Origin: Parasponia andersonii
Taxonomy: Eukaryota > Streptophyta > Magnoliopsida > Rosales > Cannabaceae
Assembly: GCA_002914805.1 (NCBI GenBank)
Contig: JXTB01000114.1
Span: 489,128 to 553,127, forward strand
Length of the DNA stretch: 64,000 nucleotides
Direction of reading: 5' to 3'
In this document: piece by piece, positions 53,164-64,000 of the stretch
How positions within the stretch are numbered: the first letter of the stretch is position 1
Layout: every line of letters begins with the position of its first letter
Notes under the pieces: model-generated
The model's input: only the letters and a program-made list of their open reading frames with translations
What the model was told of the DNA's origin: nothing
Databases searched by the model: none
Position numbers and translations under genes: made by a program

Positions 53164-56100
53164 TGAAGAAATTTAAGTTTTCTTCGATGGCGAAATGGGT
53201 AAGTAGTCTCTTAATTAAAATTAATAGACAAGATTAAAAAAGTTAACAAATTAAATTAGTTACTCCTCTTTTTTGGCTCTTCTCCTCTTTCCTAGTTTTT
53301 CTCTCCATCTCTCTTCAACTTAAGGTCGCAATGAGTCAGTTAGCTCAAGGGTTGCCAAAATAGCATAGATAGGTTTTAAATTGATTGTTAATTTTCTTTC
53401 AGGTCATCACATATTGGCTTGGCAGAAAACGAAAAAGGCTTATTATTAATTGTAATTGTAAAATTCATAACATGATCAAAAATGAAACGCCAGTACTTAA
53501 TATTTCTACTTAATTTGTACAATATACATACTAAAATTAAGTGTTTCTATTTCGCAGGCTGTTCTTTGGTTCAGTACTTTCATTTATATGATCAGTTTGA
53601 TCAAAGTAAATAAGTTAATTAAACTCGTTTGAGCTCAACTATATAGATGATAGCTAGGTCGGCATCTATTATAGTAAGGACAAATTAGCTAGTTGAAGAG
53701 TTATAATATATCTACAGGTGAAAGAAGAATTAGAATGACAATGCTTGAACTTTGCAGCCATCTCTTTTGAGAAGTCACTAACAAGTTACAGACAGGTACA
53801 AAGATAAACGTTTTAGTTCTCTCTCTTAGTTTTTGCGGTAAAACCAGCCTAGAAGTTAATCGAAGAGTTGTAAATATGATCAATTAATTTAGACGTTCAC
53901 AAATTGATATTTAACCGTTTCTATTTCCATTTCGAATTTATAATAAAGATCTTCAGGACTGCATGAGTAAGAGATTATACGTGCGTTTATTTACACATTG
54001 ATTTACTATATATTCTGAATTTCCGACTATATATACTGCCAAAATAATGAATTATATTTAAATATTTAAAATAAAAACTGATACAAAAATATCAAATACG
54101 CACATATCAGCATATATATATATATAAATTACTAAGAGTAGTCCTGACTGCATTTTCATATTTGCATGTACTAGTTCAATACGAGTCCTCTTTCCCATAC
54201 CCTATTTTTATCTAGGATTCTTTTTTAATTTCTCTTATTGTATTATATTTTTAAATTAAATAACATTGAGGGTTTCTTTGTTTTGTTTTTAATTAATCGT
54301 CCTTGTACCAGAATAACCTATTCCATAATTCCTTAATTAATCCAAACCCTAAATCCGAACCAAAATCCACTAAAAGGAAAAAATCTCTCCCAAACAAATT
54401 TGGGAAATGAGTTGCTAGAAGATCATTTGTAAAGGTTTATACAGTTATATATAGGGGTCATTCTTAATAATGAAGCATGCATCCGCGTATAATTAATGTT
54501 ATTAAATGTGAATGATACAAATTCTAATATATATAGATTTACGATGGGAAAACTAAAAGTCTCATTGGTCACTAGCTCCCTATTTATATGAACCAAATCA
54601 AGGACGTTAATATCTTATCCAAATATTAACAAAAAAATCTTATCCAAATTGCTCTTCTTCTACCTACGGAAGTTTTATCGATATTAATATAAAACTGTTC
54701 AGTTTTCGCGTTACAAAATCTCAGACGTACACATGCAAACATATATATACATATATTTATAAACATATATATATATATATACACGCATATTCGTATTTTG
54801 AACAATACATATCACATTTAATTAATACAGTATTAGAAAAAATATAATCTGTTAGTTAAAACATTGACAAGATTGGTTCTCCCGAAGACAAAGCCTCTTA
54901 TCACATTCTATAATTATATATATATATATATATATTTCAATAAATTGTATTTATGTATTAACAGTACAATAAGGTGCGCCTTCCTATAATATGGAAAAGG
55001 AAACCATAAATCCTCCGAATTTTAACCAATACTACTTGTCTGTTCATGATCAAAACTGCTAAAGCGTCTGAAACGTTAGGTAATCAAGGAGATCAGCTAG
55101 CATTACATGTGACAAATGATATTCTCAAGGGCTGCCATAATTGCTTTTAAGGGGACCCAAGCGGGATATTAAGATTGACAAGAAAAATAAATTAGGTGCA
55201 CGCGTTTGATTAGTCTTTAATAAAAGTTATTGTGTTCCTGAAAGAAATTAGATATATTTTTTGAGATAAAATAACAAGGAAAATGTGAGCATTTATATAC
55301 ATGTTACGTGTTTTTCAGATTAATGAATATATAATCATATGCGCTGCTAAATTTTTTTTTCGCCCCTATTATGATCATGAAACCCCATGCATTTCGGGGC
55401 TTCGATGTTAAAGCTTCGCTTCAAGGCTGCCAAGCGATAAATCTTAGCGAAAAATAATCTACATATTATTGTACTTCCGACTCTGTGGTACTAATGCTCA
55501 TGAAAATCTTGGTAGTGAAGAATTTTACAATGTACCCTATTTTCGGCATACCACAAATTACATTTTCCTACGGCCTTATTAAATTATTCTTATTGGAGAC
55601 TTGGACTTGGAATAACGATTCAACTATAAAGAACATGTTAGCGATACTGGCCAGTACTACTAATGATCATCATGATCAAAATAAGATTTTATCTTTTAAT
55701 CAAGTAAGGCCGGGCGGTTTAACCTCATATATGATCTTACGATGAACAGTTTGGTAAGTTTTTTGACAATGAGGAATGAGGATATACATATAGTAATTAT
55801 ATATACGACATGAAAAAGAAATGAGTTGAAGTGGAAAGTTAATTAATTGTCCTTGATCACTGCTTTCACCTAATTAAAAGCTTTTTAATCTGCATGCATG
55901 TAGCATACTGCATCCAGTTAATATTGATTCCCCTTTTCAAGATTCTTCTTTAATAAAGTAGTTGTCTAGTACTATTAGACAACAGGATCAAGATCAGAAT
56001 TCCTAGAACCAATATATGAATTTGATATTATATGTATATGTATCTAAAGTTCAATTTGATTTAAAACGACACAACATATTTCTGTTATTAGATGCTTTCT

Positions 56101-56507
56101 GCCTATAGACTTTAATTACTTCTAGAATATAATCAGCAATTTGCATACGACTTTCTCATTTGCTTTGTCGGACATATATAATTTGGATCCCCAAAGTAAA
56201 GGAAAAAAAATAAAAAATAAAAAAGAAGCTGAAAATTAAAATTCTGAAAGTAAGTCAATCATGCTTCTACCTTTCATTACACTATTCCATCCAAACGATC
56301 AAACTTCAACAAAGTTCCATTCATTGTACGTAGACTTCCGCATGATCTGGTCTCTCAACTTCATATTGCTCGGCCAATCCATATTTTTGCAATTCCAAAT
56401 CTATGTATTTGATAACTAAAAAGCATAGAATTGTGAAGAACCACATACATGTGAATTAACATTTAGGCATATGGCAGAGATGTGATGACATTGTCTCATT
56501 AATCATA
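53164..56507. other. Spacer between the copper radical oxidase and SPEAR genes
   Basis: The right-hand flank of the oxidase start codon should hold its promoter. The rest is AT-rich with several (TA)n tracts (about 54115, 54765, 54917). A short plus-strand frame at 55485-55745 has no family similarity. No gene was recognised. Confidence 0.5.
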
Positions 56508-57123
56508 TCAAAGTGACAGTCTAAGCTCCAAATCTAGTTCTTGAGTGTCACTTGATTCAGAATTCTGACTGCTCGAACCCATTGAGTTACTTCTATGTTT
56601 TTGGCCCTTAGACATGTGCTGAGAATCCTGTGATTAATGTGAATCACTATTATGCGGAGAAAGAAACAAGTTGAATATCATGCATGATGAAAATATGTAT
56701 ATATATATATATACACATGTATATATATATATATGTAAATATAATAGGAATATTTTTTATTCTCTACTATTAGGAGAACTAATGTCTTAATAGCTAGCTA
56801 GATTCCAATATATTTAAATGTAACTATTAGATTTAAGTTTTACGATTCATATTGGTTTGGTTTTCCTATCATCAATACGTATTAAAGAAATATCGGCAGT
56901 ACGTGCTCCCATATATACATTTAGATTTAACACAGTGTATATGTATGCATATATGTCTTATTTTATCTATATGTCAAGGAAAAGCATGACAAACCTCTAC
57001 GTGTGGATTGAGGAGATGTCTAGTCATGTTGGGTTGTGTCATATATTGGGTCTCTAACATGCCATTGCTGGGGTCCCATCTGGTTTCAAATCATATATGC
57101 ACAATACATGATAGTGAGCAAAA

Positions 57124-57178
<55 letters not shown>

Positions 57179-58798
57179 TAATACGGAAACAACTTTGTAG
57201 ACAATTAAGATTTGGAAAGGGAGATGTAATAAGAAAGTAGTACCTTGCTGTTGTGGTAGGCTGGGAATCGCCATATGATCTGATGTTTGTTCTTTCATAC
57301 TCACCGAGCCCCATCTGTAATAGCAGACATAATCTGTTATTAATTTTGTGCTGACAAGAATTGACCCCTTACAAATTAAGATGGATTAAACTAAAGCACA
57401 AGTGCACAACTGATCAGTCAATATATTCAGACCCCATGCATATATGTTATTGCTTTAATTTTCACTATCATAATTAAGTTGTGGTGATGATGATGATGAT
57501 GATTTTAAAAAGGCGCATATATAGTTACTAATCTCCAGAACACTTGGAATGTGTGGGCACGGGAATATTAGGCATAAATTAATGTCTTGATTTATTAAGT
57601 TTTGGGGCAAGAATATATCTGTAGCTATTGGAGGTACCTAATTATTAAGTAGTAAAGAGAGCTTCGAAACGGGAAAAGGATAGTAATTAATCGTAAGTGA
57701 AATCATTTGTAATTAGAAGAAGGTGATCATCTCAAACTCGATTGATGATGAAAACATTTAGTTCCATTATGATTGGTCTCTTCATACTCCATTCCCAAGT
57801 ATAGGGAGATTTGGTGCATAACTGTCGAAGAGTACGATGATTTTAATCTCGCACGCATGCACCTATATTTATACATATGTATAGCTGTAGAGGCTTTGGA
57901 TACGGTTCCTCTCCGGGACCGGTCCTATTACGAGTTTTGCTAATCTGAGGACCTGATCATAAATAGACTCACCAAAAATCCTTCCTAGGGCCTTTTCCCA
58001 CCGATTAGTATTATTACACAGAGTGATCACTATAACTATGGAATATATATTCGATAAGATATACCAAAGAGTATTGATCATCCACAGATGATCCTAATTT
58101 ATAAAAATTAGGAGAAAAAGAAATCGTGATTTATCCCTAGCACTAATTAATAAACCATGCGCCTCCTTCAAAATCAACTTATGTAAAAGCAAATTAAACT
58201 GGTATATATATATATATATATATACAATTATATGTATACAGTTGCATCTAGCTAGCAGCTAATACGTACCATGATATTGGGATTGAAGCCATAGGAGGCC
58301 GAGGAAGACGAGGAGGAGGATGAATAAGAAAAAGAAGACGATGGTATTGCTGAATAAGCTGTCTGGACCCTCATGTGATCATCCTGCATATATAAATGTA
58401 AATTTATATATACGCATAACTAATCAGATAAAAAATTATTACAAGATTTTTGGCAAAACCCAGTAAAGTAGTTCAAAAACCAAAAGGAAAATTCATTACA
58501 ATTTAAAGGAGTCTATTTAAAAAAAAAAAAAAAGAAAAACAGAAAAAACCAAAGAGGTAGTAGAGAGTTTGTTATTTACGTTATTGAAATTTGAAGGGTA
58601 AGGGGGATGGAGAGAAGGATGGCCATAAGCTGAACAACCCATCTGACCATGTAATCTGATCTTCTCCAATTGAGCCACTCCAAGTCCCCTTTGGGGTTGC
58701 CTTGGCTTGTCTGAATTAGACTTCTTCCCTTTCTTTGATGAAGACCCACTTCCTCTTTCATTTCCCAAGTTTGGTTCTCCATAATAACCACTGCCCAT
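56508..58798 (-). CDS. SPEAR: SPEAR/TIE-type (SPOROCYTELESS-like) EAR transcriptional repressor
   Basis: Five minus-strand exons (58798-58580, 58383-58270, 57314-57244, 57079-57001, 56627-56508) join in phase to 200 residues. The N-terminus MGSGYYGEPNLGNERGS leads to a basic Lys/Ser patch and the conserved SPL motif PQRGLGVAQLEKIRLHGQM (residues 35-53), used by the family to bind TCP-type transcription factors. A serine run encoded in exon 2 (about 94-101) follows. The last nine residues, LDLELRLSL, are an EAR motif that recruits TOPLESS co-repressors. SPEAR/TIE proteins thus link TCP factors to repression in leaf and ovule development; the exact paralogue is uncertain. The EAR motif lies on a separate last exon, so skipping or retention of the intron at 56628-57000 would remove it. 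The start at 58798 is the first ATG. Confidence 0.9.
57119..57178. repeat. (TA)n(GA)n microsatellite in a SPEAR intron
   Basis: A TA run passes into GAGAGA within the 164-base intron between exons 3 and 4. On the transcribed strand this is a CT run followed by TA, about 40 bases before the exon 4 acceptor. Confidence 0.9.
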
Positions 58799-58879
58799 TT
58801 TCACTTTTTTTCTTCAAATGATTAATTTTTTTTTCTTTTTTTTTTTAGCTATATAGCTATAGAAAAAAGAGTTGTTTAC

Positions 58880-58897
58880 AGAGAGAGAGAGAGAGAG
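58880..58897 (-). promoter_or_regulatory. CT-rich tract in the SPEAR 5' leader/promoter
   Basis: GAGAGA on the plus strand, hence (CT)n on the transcribed strand, lies about 85-100 bases upstream of the SPEAR start codon. CT/GA tracts are common in plant core promoters and leaders; a role here is inferred. Confidence 0.4.
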
Positions 58898-58899
58898 TT

Positions 58900-59853
58900 T
58901 TTCTCTTTTGCAAATCCCAAACAAACTTCTCTCTTCTTATATCTTTTTCCTTTGTTTGAAACAAAAACTTTCTGGCAAACTGAGCTGAGAAATCAGAGAT
59001 CTCGGAAAACCCTTTTTAGGCTGTTTGGCTCCCCAGTAATTATTGCATCGCTGGATCAGATTGTATGTAGATTCTAATGATTTTTTTTATATATACCTAG
59101 ATTTTATGCTCCTTTTCTCCTCTAGCCTTCCCCTTCTTTTTTGGCTTATTTTGAGAACTTCCATATAAAAATTTAAATATTATAATATTAACAATTATTA
59201 TCTCTCTTTCTTTCTGTTTTCTTTTCTTTTTTTTTTTCTTCTTTTTTTTTTCTTTTCCTTTAGTTACATGGACTTTGGAGACTGCCACTTGAAAGTGATT
59301 GTCTATGATTTGACGTCTTAGTATATTTCAAATATAGTAAAGCCCTTATACCCATCCCACGCGCTTTAGAGACAAACATATAACAGTATAAGTTCTAGGC
59401 ATATATAAAATAATAGTCCCCCCCTCCGTTTTTTTTTCCCCCCCTCCTTTCTCTTCTATGGCATATTGGTACGCATTGCTTATATAAATAAATCAGATAT
59501 TAATTATAATACAATGAATACATGCCAAAAAATTTGGCTGAATATAATTTCCTTATGACCACCTTTAGAATACGGGTGTAACTAGGTCACCCCTGGAAAA
59601 GAAAAGAGATCAGTGTGATAGCTGGCATTTCTTATTAGACAATTTTTAACAATTTATCCCCGTAGCTTTAGACTCTTAGGTATATATAAATATACCAATC
59701 TATCTAATTATTTGGTAGTGTAATTTACATGTTACAAAAGTTTTTTATTTGCTTGATGTGTATGCATGTATAAATAAATATTAGGTAAAATTCCACTTTC
59801 CGAGTGGTTTTTAAGTTTATATATATATATATATATATACAATTATATGTATA
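58900..59853. other. SPEAR upstream region up to the assembly gap
   Basis: AT-rich, with poly-T/poly-pyrimidine runs at about 59200-59262 and a C/T-rich stretch near 59420-59455. It ends in an (AT)n tract and the motif CAATTATATGTATA at the gap edge. The more distal SPEAR promoter may be missing in the gap. Confidence 0.45.
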
Positions 59854-60368
59854 NNNNNNNNNNNNNNNNNNNNNNNNNNNNNNNNNNNNNNNNNNNNNNN
59901 NNNNNNNNNNNNNNNNNNNNNNNNNNNNNNNNNNNNNNNNNNNNNNNNNNNNNNNNNNNNNNNNNNNNNNNNNNNNNNNNNNNNNNNNNNNNNNNNNNNN
60001 NNNNNNNNNNNNNNNNNNNNNNNNNNNNNNNNNNNNNNNNNNNNNNNNNNNNNNNNNNNNNNNNNNNNNNNNNNNNNNNNNNNNNNNNNNNNNNNNNNNN
60101 NNNNNNNNNNNNNNNNNNNNNNNNNNNNNNNNNNNNNNNNNNNNNNNNNNNNNNNNNNNNNNNNNNNNNNNNNNNNNNNNNNNNNNNNNNNNNNNNNNNN
60201 NNNNNNNNNNNNNNNNNNNNNNNNNNNNNNNNNNNNNNNNNNNNNNNNNNNNNNNNNNNNNNNNNNNNNNNNNNNNNNNNNNNNNNNNNNNNNNNNNNNN
60301 NNNNNNNNNNNNNNNNNNNNNNNNNNNNNNNNNNNNNNNNNNNNNNNNNNNNNNNNNNNNNNNNNNNN
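59854..60368. other. Assembly gap (515 unresolved bases)
   Basis: A run of N. The left edge is an (AT)n microsatellite and the right edge is a run of T, so the break is at simple sequence. Translated frames through it are meaningless. Confidence 1.
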
Positions 60369-61407
60369 TTTTTTTTTTTTTTTTTTTTCACATAAAGTTG
60401 CTTTTGGAGAATATCAAATATGAAAATAGTGGAAGTGAAAAAAAAAAGACTCCCAAAACAAAGGATAAGAATTAAGAAGAAAGATATTAAGAGAACGAAA
60501 GTCGGTAATAAAGAAAAATAAAAGAAACACACGATTATGAGAGACTACAAACCATCACAATTTAGGTAATGGAATTTTGTTCTTTTATTTCTTTTCTTAT
60601 TAGATATAAATGGAATTTATTCTATTAGGCTAAGCAGAAAATATGATTATAAAAAATCAGGTTTACAAAATCAATCAATTTGAAATTTGAACAATAAAAT
60701 TAAAACCCTATTTTTAACTTTTTGTAAATTGTTAGATATGTAAATTTTTTTTTTTAAAAAATAACTTTTGTTGCATAAGATAAATAAAATATATCACTTG
60801 ATTTATATTTATTTTTGTTTTTTTAATTTCTATAAATTGTATCTAAGTTATTAATTTAATATTTTTTTCAAGCCCTTATTTGAATACTTTCTTCAATATT
60901 GTGAAGATTTGATTACATAATTAAATTAGAGATCAATGAATGAATAATAATTTGATTACATATATAAATAAATATATATTTATTAGTATTGATAAACAAA
61001 TATATATTTGTTAGTATTGATAATAAGGTTGTCGTACAATGTTTTTAAAATATGAAAATTTATTGAAAACAATTGTAATATAGTAGAATAAATTATAATA
61101 TTTTATATATTTTTACGCTATATATTATCTTATTTCAAAATTTTTGTATTCTTTATTAATTGTCCCCACTAGAGTTTGATTCTGGCTCCGTCCTGTTTGT
61201 CTTGAAACATTTTAGAGTTTAAATACATAAATAAAAGGAAAAGAATTCTCAAAGATTCCTGAAAAAAATTTGTATATATGTACATATATCCAATACGATC
61301 ACCTTTGCCATAGTGTGTGATGCGATCTTTTGTATCCATTTATAACCATTAATAACAACGTTTTTTTATACTCTCTTTTTTAAGAGGAAGAACTTTCTTC
61401 CAATTTG

Positions 61408-61438
<31 letters not shown>

Positions 61439-61579
61439 TTTCTAATCCTGGTTATTACTTTTATAAATGAGATATTGGTAAAAAGTAATAACTTCTTATA
61501 TAATTAGCGTATCCTCTTGATTTATTCATTGTTTTTGTGAAGTATGGAATTTTGTTTCCTTTTTGAGTGGTAAGAATAA

Positions 61580-61625
<46 letters not shown>
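61580..61625. repeat. (TA)n microsatellite
   Basis: About 46 bases of TA dinucleotides in intergenic DNA. Confidence 0.95.
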
Positions 61626-61630
<5 letters not shown>

Positions 61631-61871
61631 TATATCAATTTAAATTGTCTCTGATCACAAAACCCTAAAAGCTCCAATTGTAGGATTCTGCTGTGTAGCT
61701 TGGAAGAAATTAGAAAAATTACATTACTTTATAACATTATGGATTTTAGACCCAAATCAGATTTGAATTTACTTTGGTATAGATTCTAGGAAATCTTATT
61801 TGCAGAGACATATAGAATTTTGTCCTCCAGGGCTCAAGTAAATTATTGGCATCATTATCCATTCAAATATG

Positions 61872-61904
<33 letters not shown>

Positions 61905-63292
61905 ATATTGGCATCATCGAGCATTAATAACTGCAGAATCAATCTTTAAATAATTTTAAATTTTGTCAAAACTAAGAAAGTGTAACGTCTAATATATCTA
62001 TTTGTTTATTTACAAGTTACATAAAGGCGTCCATTAATATTCCTCGGGTTTATTTATTTATGTAGTTTCTTGAAAAGATTAAGATGGAAAAAGTTAAAGG
62101 TAAAATATGTATTTAAGGGGGGATTTGACCAAAGATGAAGATGAAATTGAATTATAGATTATCTTGTTGGTAGAAATGGCAATGGACCAAATCTAATTGA
62201 GCTGTTCGACGCATGATTTGTGGGTCATAAGTTATGAGTTGTTTGTGTGGTGGAAAGTGAGAATGCTCCAATTTCTTAAAGTAAACAAACATGTGAACTC
62301 ATGCAATTACCAAAACAGCCTATTATATTTCCATCTAAGTATGTCATTTGTTGGGAAATGAGAAGCAAATGAATATTTTAATTTTTTTTTTTTGTATAGA
62401 TTAGTTTTACCATATTACATCCTAATAAAGTCAAGCTTACCAAGGGTCAAATTGTGGAACCCAATCCATGGTCTTTTTGCCTTTTAGTATAATATATATA
62501 GTTTATCTTGTATCACTTCCATCAAAATATTAGTTGATTTGAATTAAATAATGTATATTTAAAATATATCTTCTAAAATATTATTGATCATGGAAAAACA
62601 CATTGGTATAAATGCAACATTTTCATGGCTGGGTTCCTTATTCTAATTGTGGCCTAAATGAAGCCAGGTCCATAAGTTTTTATTTATTCAATTACCGATG
62701 CTTGAAGCCACCTGTGGACAATATAGTCTTAGTCAGGATTCAGGAATGCTAGTATTATATATCCAAATTTCATTAGCGGATTAAAATACTGAGTGTCGTG
62801 AATCAGATGATTCAAAGAAAATCCTGTGATAATTTAAGCATGTTATATTTAGCATTTTATTTTAATATAAATGCGCTGTGGGTTGGGAGATCAACTAATT
62901 ATATTATGCCACGTGTTTCGTAGTCACACGGTGACGTATGATTATTCTTAAATATTACTTTCGTGATAATGTTAAAGAATATTAAATTAAATCTCTTTGT
63001 AAACATATTCATACTTTTATCCAACAAATTGATTATGTAACAAAGCTAGCTATAAAATGAATTTCCCTTATAAAAAAGTAATAAATAAAATTATAAATAT
63101 AAATATAAAGGGAAGAAAGCTATAAAATAAAATTAGATTTCCATCGCATGAAGTAAACGGCTGTCAGGCGCCTAATTAACGTGATTTCGCAGTCTAGAAC
63201 TTGTTATTTAGATATTATTATTATAAACGTAGCTGTCACTTTCTTGATCTTTCTTTCACTAATGGATTCATATAGTTAGTCCAGTGGAATTA

Positions 63293-63388
63293 TCTCAATT
63301 GGTCTAAAATTTTAGGATTTTGTATGTTTAGAAAAGTTAATCTCAATTGGTCTAAGATTTTAGGATTGTGTATGTTTAGAAAAGTTAA
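63293..63388. repeat. 48-bp tandem duplication, two mismatches
   Basis: Bases 63293-63340 and 63341-63388 differ at two positions by eye. The unit starts TCTCAATTGGTCTAA and ends GAAAAGTTAA. Confidence 0.9.
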
Positions 63389-64000
63389 GAGTTGAAGTCT
63401 TAGTAATAGATATATTATTTTTATTTAAATTTATATTAAGTAATGGTCATTAATTAAGTTTTATTTTTTTTAAAAAATAAAAATTAATTCATATAGTTTA
63501 TGTCCAATTTTGGTGTTTCAATTCATGTCCAATGAGTCTTTGATATATGTTGTAGAAATGTTGTCCGTATGAAAGAAGAGAAAAGAAATATAAATACCCT
63601 TGAAAATAATAATTAAGATTACATATGTACGTATGTATATATATTAGATAATAACACAGCTGGAAAGAAAATGGGGGATTATACATCTTGATTAAGTTGT
63701 GATTTGATGAGTGATGGAGTTAGTATATAGGAGTATATAATATTACATATTTTAATGGAAAACAAATTAGACAAAGAAAAGTGGGAAGAGATATGAAGAG
63801 AATATATGATATCTACTGTAGATTTGTTGGCACATGCAAAACTTAACAAAGGGTGCATTACTCCACACGATTTGCAAAGCAAAATAATCCCTTGGAAGAC
63901 GCTGGTGCTGTTTATTATGTGTTTGATAAAAAGCCAAAGAGAAAAGCTTCCCACCACCACTTGCCAAAATCCATCAAAATCAGCCTCAATCCCATATTAT

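Larger units (their letters stand above)
60369..64000. other. AT-rich intergenic DNA to the window end
   Basis: No gene was recognised on either strand. (TA)n tracts lie at about 61411-61434, 61580-61625 and 61870-61892, and an imperfect 48-bp tandem duplication is at 63293-63388. The last 200 bases (from about 63780) are less AT-rich and could belong to the promoter or leader of a gene beyond the window; that is only a guess. Confidence 0.45.

Noticed and set aside
57054..57314. 86-codon minus-strand frame through SPEAR exon 3
   Set aside because: It reads through the intron donor and a microsatellite; splicing to exon 4 restores the conserved order ending in the EAR motif.
59804..60532. 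Frames of about 180-230 codons on both strands
   Set aside because: They run through unresolved bases of the assembly gap.

Overview
This is AT-rich plant nuclear DNA, most likely from a eudicot. The evidence is split genes with U-rich GT-AG introns, plant-specific families (XTH, SPEAR, plant-type two-domain glyoxalase I, plant CK1-like kinase), a chromodomain-type Ty3/Gypsy element, hAT and Harbinger-like elements, and many (AT)n tracts. I see no bacterial-style operon, CRISPR array or phage. The species cannot be named from the sequence alone.

Layout. 149-1849 (+): 3' part of a glyoxalase I gene; base 1 looks like an intron donor, so the 5' exons lie outside. 3651-6233 (+): Bin3/MePCE-type RNA methyltransferase with one GC-AG intron. 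7100-11200: transposon debris (two exact tandem duplications, a decayed LINE RNase H fragment, a Harbinger-type MITE with TAA target duplication, hAT-like non-autonomous elements). 12249-13574 (+): xyloglucan endotransglucosylase/hydrolase. 14478-20835: an old hAT element with a broken transposase, interrupted near its 5' end by a solo LTR with a perfect 5-bp target duplication. 20850-21210: a nearly T-free tract. 21233-21640 (-): TMEM234-like membrane protein. 24018-27490 (+): 14-exon casein kinase 1-like kinase. 27491-32747: mostly non-coding, with a repair scar showing templated insertion. 32753-42212 (-): complete but dead Gypsy chromovirus with 2.3-kb LTRs and ATATA target duplications. 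46640-about 48130: second LTR-like fragment related to the solo LTR. 50185-53163 (-): glyoxal/galactose-oxidase-type copper radical oxidase. 56508-58798 (-): SPEAR/TIE-type EAR repressor. 59854-60368: assembly gap. The rest is AT-rich intergenic DNA.

The six host genes are independent transcription units with no shared pathway; two (XTH, copper radical oxidase) encode secreted, probably apoplastic enzymes. Exon structures were assembled by eye from splice sites, reading phase and family conservation. All host gene models close in frame, which is good support, but no transcript data were available. I did not find a convincing undescribed system. The best leads are the templated-insertion scar at 31541-31631, the solo LTR nested in the hAT element, the GC-AG intron, the T-depleted tract, and a duplicated motif at the gap edge.
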